Shown here: positions 5,837-8,800 of the stretch, in pieces
Numbering within the stretch: the stretch's first letter is position 1
How the letters are laid out: the number at the start of each line of letters is the position of its first letter
Assembly (NCBI GenBank): GCA_025360355.1
Contig: JANYCL010000162.1
Span: forward strand, 1 to 8,800
Direction: 5' to 3'
Source: Sphingobacteriaceae bacterium
GTDB taxonomy: Bacteria > Bacteroidota > Bacteroidia > B-17B0 > Aurantibacillaceae
DNA length: 8,800 nucleotides
The notes under the pieces: generated by a model
What the model saw: the letters and a program-made list of their open reading frames with translations, nothing else
What the model was told of the DNA's origin: nothing
The model's database searches: none
Position numbers and translations under genes: made by a program

Positions 5837-6443
5837 GCAACTTATTTATTTCATCCAGATTTTTATCACTTACAGTTCCGCTAAAAGTTAATTCCGCATT
5901 CCCACCATTTAACATTTCGGCAGCTTTATTAAGTTTCCCGCCGTTTTTTATATAATCATCCAGACTCAAAGTATAAAGCTGATTGTATTCATTTTCTTGT
6001 CCGGAAGTAAGTTTGTAACCAATTAACTGATTGTAGTGAATGGCGCGATCGTTATCTTTTAAGATCCGTGCATGAGATAGGTTGCAGAGCTTTACTTTAT
6101 AAAACACAAAGTTTAACAGAGCAAGTGTACTAAAAACGGCGGCGAATGAATTAATATAATCAGCATCCCAAATAAAAATACCGCCTTCACCAAATCCATT
6201 TTCGTAACTAAAATTTTTAGCATTAATTAATCCTACTTGTTTTCCTTCAAATTCTATAATGAAATAATAATTAAATTTATTATCGACCGATTCGAACCAT
6301 TTTTTTTGCATTTCGGGCGTAATATTCTCCCGGTAATCCATATACATTTTAACGGATTGCTGATTACGCCAATACCGTAGTAATTCTATATCATTAGAAG
6401 TAATTCTTTTTAAAGTAACGCCGTATTGTTTAATCGTCAGCAA
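5826..6443 (-). CDS. GNAT-family N-acyltransferase, probably acting on an amino sugar
   Basis: This 205-residue protein follows the RimJ/RimL/PseH-type GNAT pattern. It opens with a strand (GVTLKRIT), then LRYWRNQQSVKMYMDYRENITPE and KKWFESV, as in amino-sugar N-acetyltransferases such as PseH. Strand YYFIIEFEGKQVGLINAKNF follows, then GGIFIWDADY, and the C-terminal N..A...N...GYKL element (about 130-144) that closes the acyl-CoA site. A tail of roughly 45 residues (from about 160, KNGGKLNKAAEML onward) exceeds the usual domain. The frame has no ATG before M33. The likely start is TTG 6443 inside the upstream GT2 gene, or ATT 6434 overlapping its stop. It is last in the KAS III-SDR-GT2-GNAT operon. 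It may transfer acetyl, or the unusual acyl group made nearby, to a sugar amine; the donor is unknown. Confidence 0.82.
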   Translation of the reverse strand: MLTIKQYGVTLKRITSNDIELLRYWRNQQSVKMYMDYRENITPEMQKKWFESVDNKFNYYFIIEFEGKQVGLINAKNFSYENGFGEGGIFIWDADYINSFAAVFSTLALLNFVFYKVKLCNLSHARILKDNDRAIHYNQLIGYKLTSGQENEYNQLYTLSLDDYIKNGGKLNKAAEMLNGGNAELTFSGTVSDKNLDEINKLLKN

Positions 6444-7359
6444 ATTTTTCAGAAATATGGTAAGAAGGTTTTTTATTTACGTCGTGCAGTATTTTTCCAA
6501 TGTATTGCGCAACAATTCCAATACTTAAAACAATTAAACCTGTAGAAAATAAAATACTTACAATAATGGAGGTATAACCTTTAGCGCTTGCGTGAAATAC
6601 AAATTTTTTAACGAGATAAAATAAACCTATCATAAAATTTACCGCTGCCAATGAGATGCCAATATTGGTAACCAGCTTTAAAGGAGAAGCAGAAGAGAAC
6701 ATGACAACATTGGTTGTAATTCTAAATAAACTCCCTAATGAATAACCACCCTTACGGACATAATTGGGATTTGGAGTCACATTTGTAAATGCGATATTAG
6801 AAGTGTACCACAATAATAATTCATCAATAAAAACAAAATGACGATGAGTTTCAGAAAGTTTTTGCGCTAATTCAGTTTTAATTAAACGAAACGGTGAACC
6901 TTTTCCTTTGTTTTTACCTTCCACCATTTTAGAACCGAACTTATAGAACTTGGTAAAAATGCCTCTGAAAAATGGTTGGTTTAATTTTTTGTATTCGCCA
7001 TAAACTACATCGTAATTTCCTTTTGTTTGTTCTGAAATTAATTTTGAGATCTGATCCGGATGAATTTCAATATCATCATCCATTGTAATAACAAACTTTC
7101 CTTTGGCAAATGAAAATCCACAAAGTGTAGCGGCATGCTGTCCGAAATTTTTAGCAAAGCGGACGATCTTTACATTTTTATTATTTTGTTTTATCTTTTT
7201 AAGAACTTCCCAAGTTGAATCGCTGCTGCAGTCGTCAACAACAATAAATTCAAATGTTTTTTGTGCAGAGCTAAAATAGTTTTTTAACTCTTCGTAAAGT
7301 TTTTCAATACTATTGGCTGCGTGATAAGCCGGAATGACTATGGAATATTCTAAACTCAT
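6430..7359 (-). CDS. Membrane-anchored GT2 glycosyltransferase (DPM1/ArnC/GtrB-like, polyprenyl-phosphate type)
   Basis: This 309-residue enzyme probably transfers a sugar from a nucleotide donor to undecaprenyl phosphate at the inner face of the cytoplasmic membrane. The GT-A domain shows YSIVIPAY (5-12), FIVVDDCSSDST (38-49), NFGQHAATLCGF (71-82) and the metal-binding MDDD (93-96). RKGGYSLGSLFRI (202-214) matches the R..G.S.Y segment of this subfamily. Two C-terminal membrane spans (about 227-250 and 264-288) are followed by GIVAQYIGKIL and a short cytoplasmic tail with KKPSYH, the classic ArnC/GtrB ending. The start ATG overlaps the SDR stop as ATGA, and the end overlaps the GNAT gene by 14 nt, so expression is coupled. 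The sugar cannot be read from the sequence; a role in glycan side-chain addition or an aminosugar lipid carrier fits the neighbours. Confidence 0.9.
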   Translation of the reverse strand: MSLEYSIVIPAYHAANSIEKLYEELKNYFSSAQKTFEFIVVDDCSSDSTWEVLKKIKQNNKNVKIVRFAKNFGQHAATLCGFSFAKGKFVITMDDDIEIHPDQISKLISEQTKGNYDVVYGEYKKLNQPFFRGIFTKFYKFGSKMVEGKNKGKGSPFRLIKTELAQKLSETHRHFVFIDELLLWYTSNIAFTNVTPNPNYVRKGGYSLGSLFRITTNVVMFSSASPLKLVTNIGISLAAVNFMIGLFYLVKKFVFHASAKGYTSIIVSILFSTGLIVLSIGIVAQYIGKILHDVNKKPSYHISEKFADD

Positions 7360-8099
7360 TTTTTACTGCTTAAAAGTAAGCCTCCATCCATTTTAATTGT
7401 TGTACCAGTTATCCATTTTGATGCTGAAGAAAGTAAGAACACAATGCAATTCGCTACATCTTCAGGTTCACCAAAACCTAAGGGATATTGTTCTTCGTAG
7501 TTTTTCATTTCTTCTTCAGAAGTTGCTAATTCTGTTTCTGTAAATATTTTTGTCTTAACTAAAGCCGGCGCAATAATATTAGCTCTTATTTTTTTACCTG
7601 CATGTTCAATTGCGAATGAGCGGCAAAACGCTTCGAGTGCAGCTTTTGAAGCACTGTATAAAGAACCGCCAATATAAGGATGAAGAGAAGAGATCGATGA
7701 AATAAAAACAACGGAAGCTTTATCGTTAATTTTTTTGGTGTTACTTAATTCGCTGCATAAAAGTACTGCCGACGAAAAATTAGCATCAAACATTTCAGAA
7801 ATGTTTTTCTGACGGATATATTTTACAGGTAAGGGTTTTACAATTCCTGCGCAATTAACTAAGCCATCAATATTACCGCAATTTTTCACAAGCTCTGTAA
7901 TTTGTTCCGCGTTCGTTAAGTCTGCAATAAATGTTTTTGCTTTGCCTTTTAATTTTTTTGCGGTTTCCTGTAATGTGGATCCGTTTCTTCCTACAAGAAT
8001 TACATTTGCGCCAAGACTATCACACAAAATAGCAGTTGCTTGTCCGATACCCGACGAAGCGCCTGTAATTAATATGTTCTTATCTTTTAAGTTGATCAT
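7356..8099 (-). CDS. Short-chain dehydrogenase/reductase, FabG-like
   Basis: This 247-residue classical SDR is the typical length for FabG-type ketoacyl reductases. The cofactor motif is TGASSGIG (12-19), and R38 after the second strand favours NADPH. NCAG (82-85) stabilises the sheet. The catalytic tetrad is N107, S135, Y148 and K152 (YSASK). The PG-like segment after the active site is IIAPALVKTKIF, and the C-terminus ends in GTTIKMDGGLLL, normal for the family. It overlaps the KAS III gene upstream and the GT2 gene downstream by 4 nt each (ATGA), so the three are translationally coupled. Next to KAS III, the simplest role is reduction of a 3-ketoacyl thioester to a 3-hydroxyacyl group. Oxidation or reduction of a sugar nucleotide remains possible, because SDR substrates cannot be read from such motifs. 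Confidence 0.88.
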   Translation of the reverse strand: MINLKDKNILITGASSGIGQATAILCDSLGANVILVGRNGSTLQETAKKLKGKAKTFIADLTNAEQITELVKNCGNIDGLVNCAGIVKPLPVKYIRQKNISEMFDANFSSAVLLCSELSNTKKINDKASVVFISSISSLHPYIGGSLYSASKAALEAFCRSFAIEHAGKKIRANIIAPALVKTKIFTETELATSEEEMKNYEEQYPLGFGEPEDVANCIVFLLSSASKWITGTTIKMDGGLLLSSKK

Positions 8100-8800
8100 A
8101 ATTCAATTAATTCAGCGCATTTTAATTGGTTTGTTTTCACAATTACACTTCCCCACGATAAACCAACCCCAAAGCCGCACAATAGCAAAGTTAAACTTTC
8201 TTTTAATAATTTATCTTTTAATGAAAAACACATTGTTAAAGGGATCGAAGCCGAGCTTGTATTTCCAAAAAGCTCAATAGAGTAGGGATATTTTTCCTTA
8301 TCAATGGCTAATTTTTTACGAACCGTTTCATTAATTAATTTATTTGCCTGATGCATTACAAAATAATTTATATCAGCAATTGTTTTGCCTCCAAACTTTA
8401 AGATCTCATTTACATTTGGTGCTACTTCTTTTAAAGCAAACGTAAAAATATCCTGACCATTCAATGCTAAATGTTTTTTAGCACGTTTAACTCCAGGCTC
8501 AATTTCTTTTATAATATCTGATTCGGGCGAATACGGATGACGTGAATGTCCGTGCTCAATTATAATTGCGTTTTTACCGCTGCCATCGCTGTTCAATGCA
8601 AATAACATATCTTCTGCATTTGCATCGTATTCCAATAAAGTTGCAGTTCCTGCATCTCCGAATAAAGGATAAGAACTTTTATCTTCTTCGTAAGTTGAAA
8701 TGGTTGATTTATCTCCACACAATAATAAAGCTTGTTTGAACTGACCGCTTTGTAAAAAGTTGGATACAATACTTAGTCCGTAAACATAACCGCTGCAGCC
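8096..8800 (-). CDS. 3-oxoacyl-ACP synthase III (FabH-like), N-terminus beyond the window
   Basis: The frame is open to the right edge, so roughly the first 110 residues of a protein of about 345 are missing; 234 residues are visible. This family condenses an acyl-CoA or acyl starter with malonyl-ACP. The nucleophile cysteine is the second visible residue (GCSGYVYGL, codon 8795-8797). The catalytic histidine is in HQAN (codon 8351-8353, visible residue 150), and the asparagine is in GNTSSASIPL (visible residue 180). The His-Asn spacing of 30 equals that of E. coli FabH. The Cys-His spacing of 148 is longer than its 132, so there is an insertion. LFGDAGTATLLE and the C-terminal GFGVGLSWGSV are also diagnostic. 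It overlaps the SDR gene by 4 nt. Its place in a glycan locus suggests a dedicated acyl decoration rather than bulk fatty-acid synthesis. Confidence 0.92.
   Translation of the reverse strand, partial: GCSGYVYGLSIVSNFLQSGQFKQALLLCGDKSTISTYEEDKSSYPLFGDAGTATLLEYDANAEDMLFALNSDGSGKNAIIIEHGHSRHPYSPESDIIKEIEPGVKRAKKHLALNGQDIFTFALKEVAPNVNEILKFGGKTIADINYFVMHQANKLINETVRKKLAIDKEKYPYSIELFGNTSSASIPLTMCFSLKDKLLKESLTLLLCGFGVGLSWGSVIVKTNQLKCAELIEL

Noticed and set aside
7942..8280. Plus-strand open frame of 112 codons spanning the SDR/KAS III junction
   Set aside because: Both underlying minus-strand genes have complete catalytic motifs, and this frame shows no recognisable domain.

Overview
The window most likely comes from a member of the Bacteroidota. 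It is strongly AT-rich, ribosome-binding sites are weak or absent, and the intergenic spacers carry matches to the Bacteroidota promoter box TAnnTTTG. The sigma-54 activator also has the compact, HTH-less form found in that phylum. The gene content is that of a surface-glycan or glycolipid decoration locus. No rRNA, tRNA, CRISPR array or insertion sequence was seen.

Layout, left to right. Positions 3-62 may hold the last codons of a plus-strand gene. A small single-span membrane protein (117-362, minus) is divergent from an NtrC-type response regulator (429-1580, plus). The regulator runs tail to tail into a minus-strand pair: a sulfotransferase (3353-2517) followed by a GT-A-like glycosyltransferase (2509-1577). 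Divergent from that pair is a plus-strand trio: an acyl/peptidyl carrier protein (3443-3700), a stand-alone NRPS-type adenylation enzyme (3697-5139) and an aspartyl/asparaginyl beta-hydroxylase-family oxygenase (5150-5836). The trio runs tail to tail into a minus-strand operon that enters from the right edge: ketoacyl-ACP synthase III (8800-8096, N-terminus missing), SDR reductase (8099-7356), polyprenyl-phosphate-type GT2 (7359-6430) and GNAT acyltransferase (6443-5826). Every junction in this last operon overlaps (4, 4 and 14 nt).

How the genes may work together (inference). The adenylation enzyme would activate an amino or hydroxy acid and load it onto the carrier protein. The 2-oxoglutarate oxygenase would hydroxylate the tethered or released acid. 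KAS III and the SDR could elongate and reduce a short acyl group, possibly on the same carrier. The GNAT is the only visible candidate for passing an acyl group to an amino sugar. The GT2 would put a sugar on undecaprenyl phosphate, and the sulfotransferase/GT pair would extend and sulfate the glycan. No single gene family is new. The combination of aminoacyl-carrier loading, AspH-type hydroxylation and KAS III/SDR/GNAT next to a sulfotransferase is the most interesting part.

A notable structural feature is that the adenylation gene has no ATG, GTG or TTG before its conserved N-terminal motifs. Its frame opens at an ATA that overlaps the carrier-protein stop codon as ATAA. This implies either a rare start codon or a -1 frameshift that fuses the two proteins.
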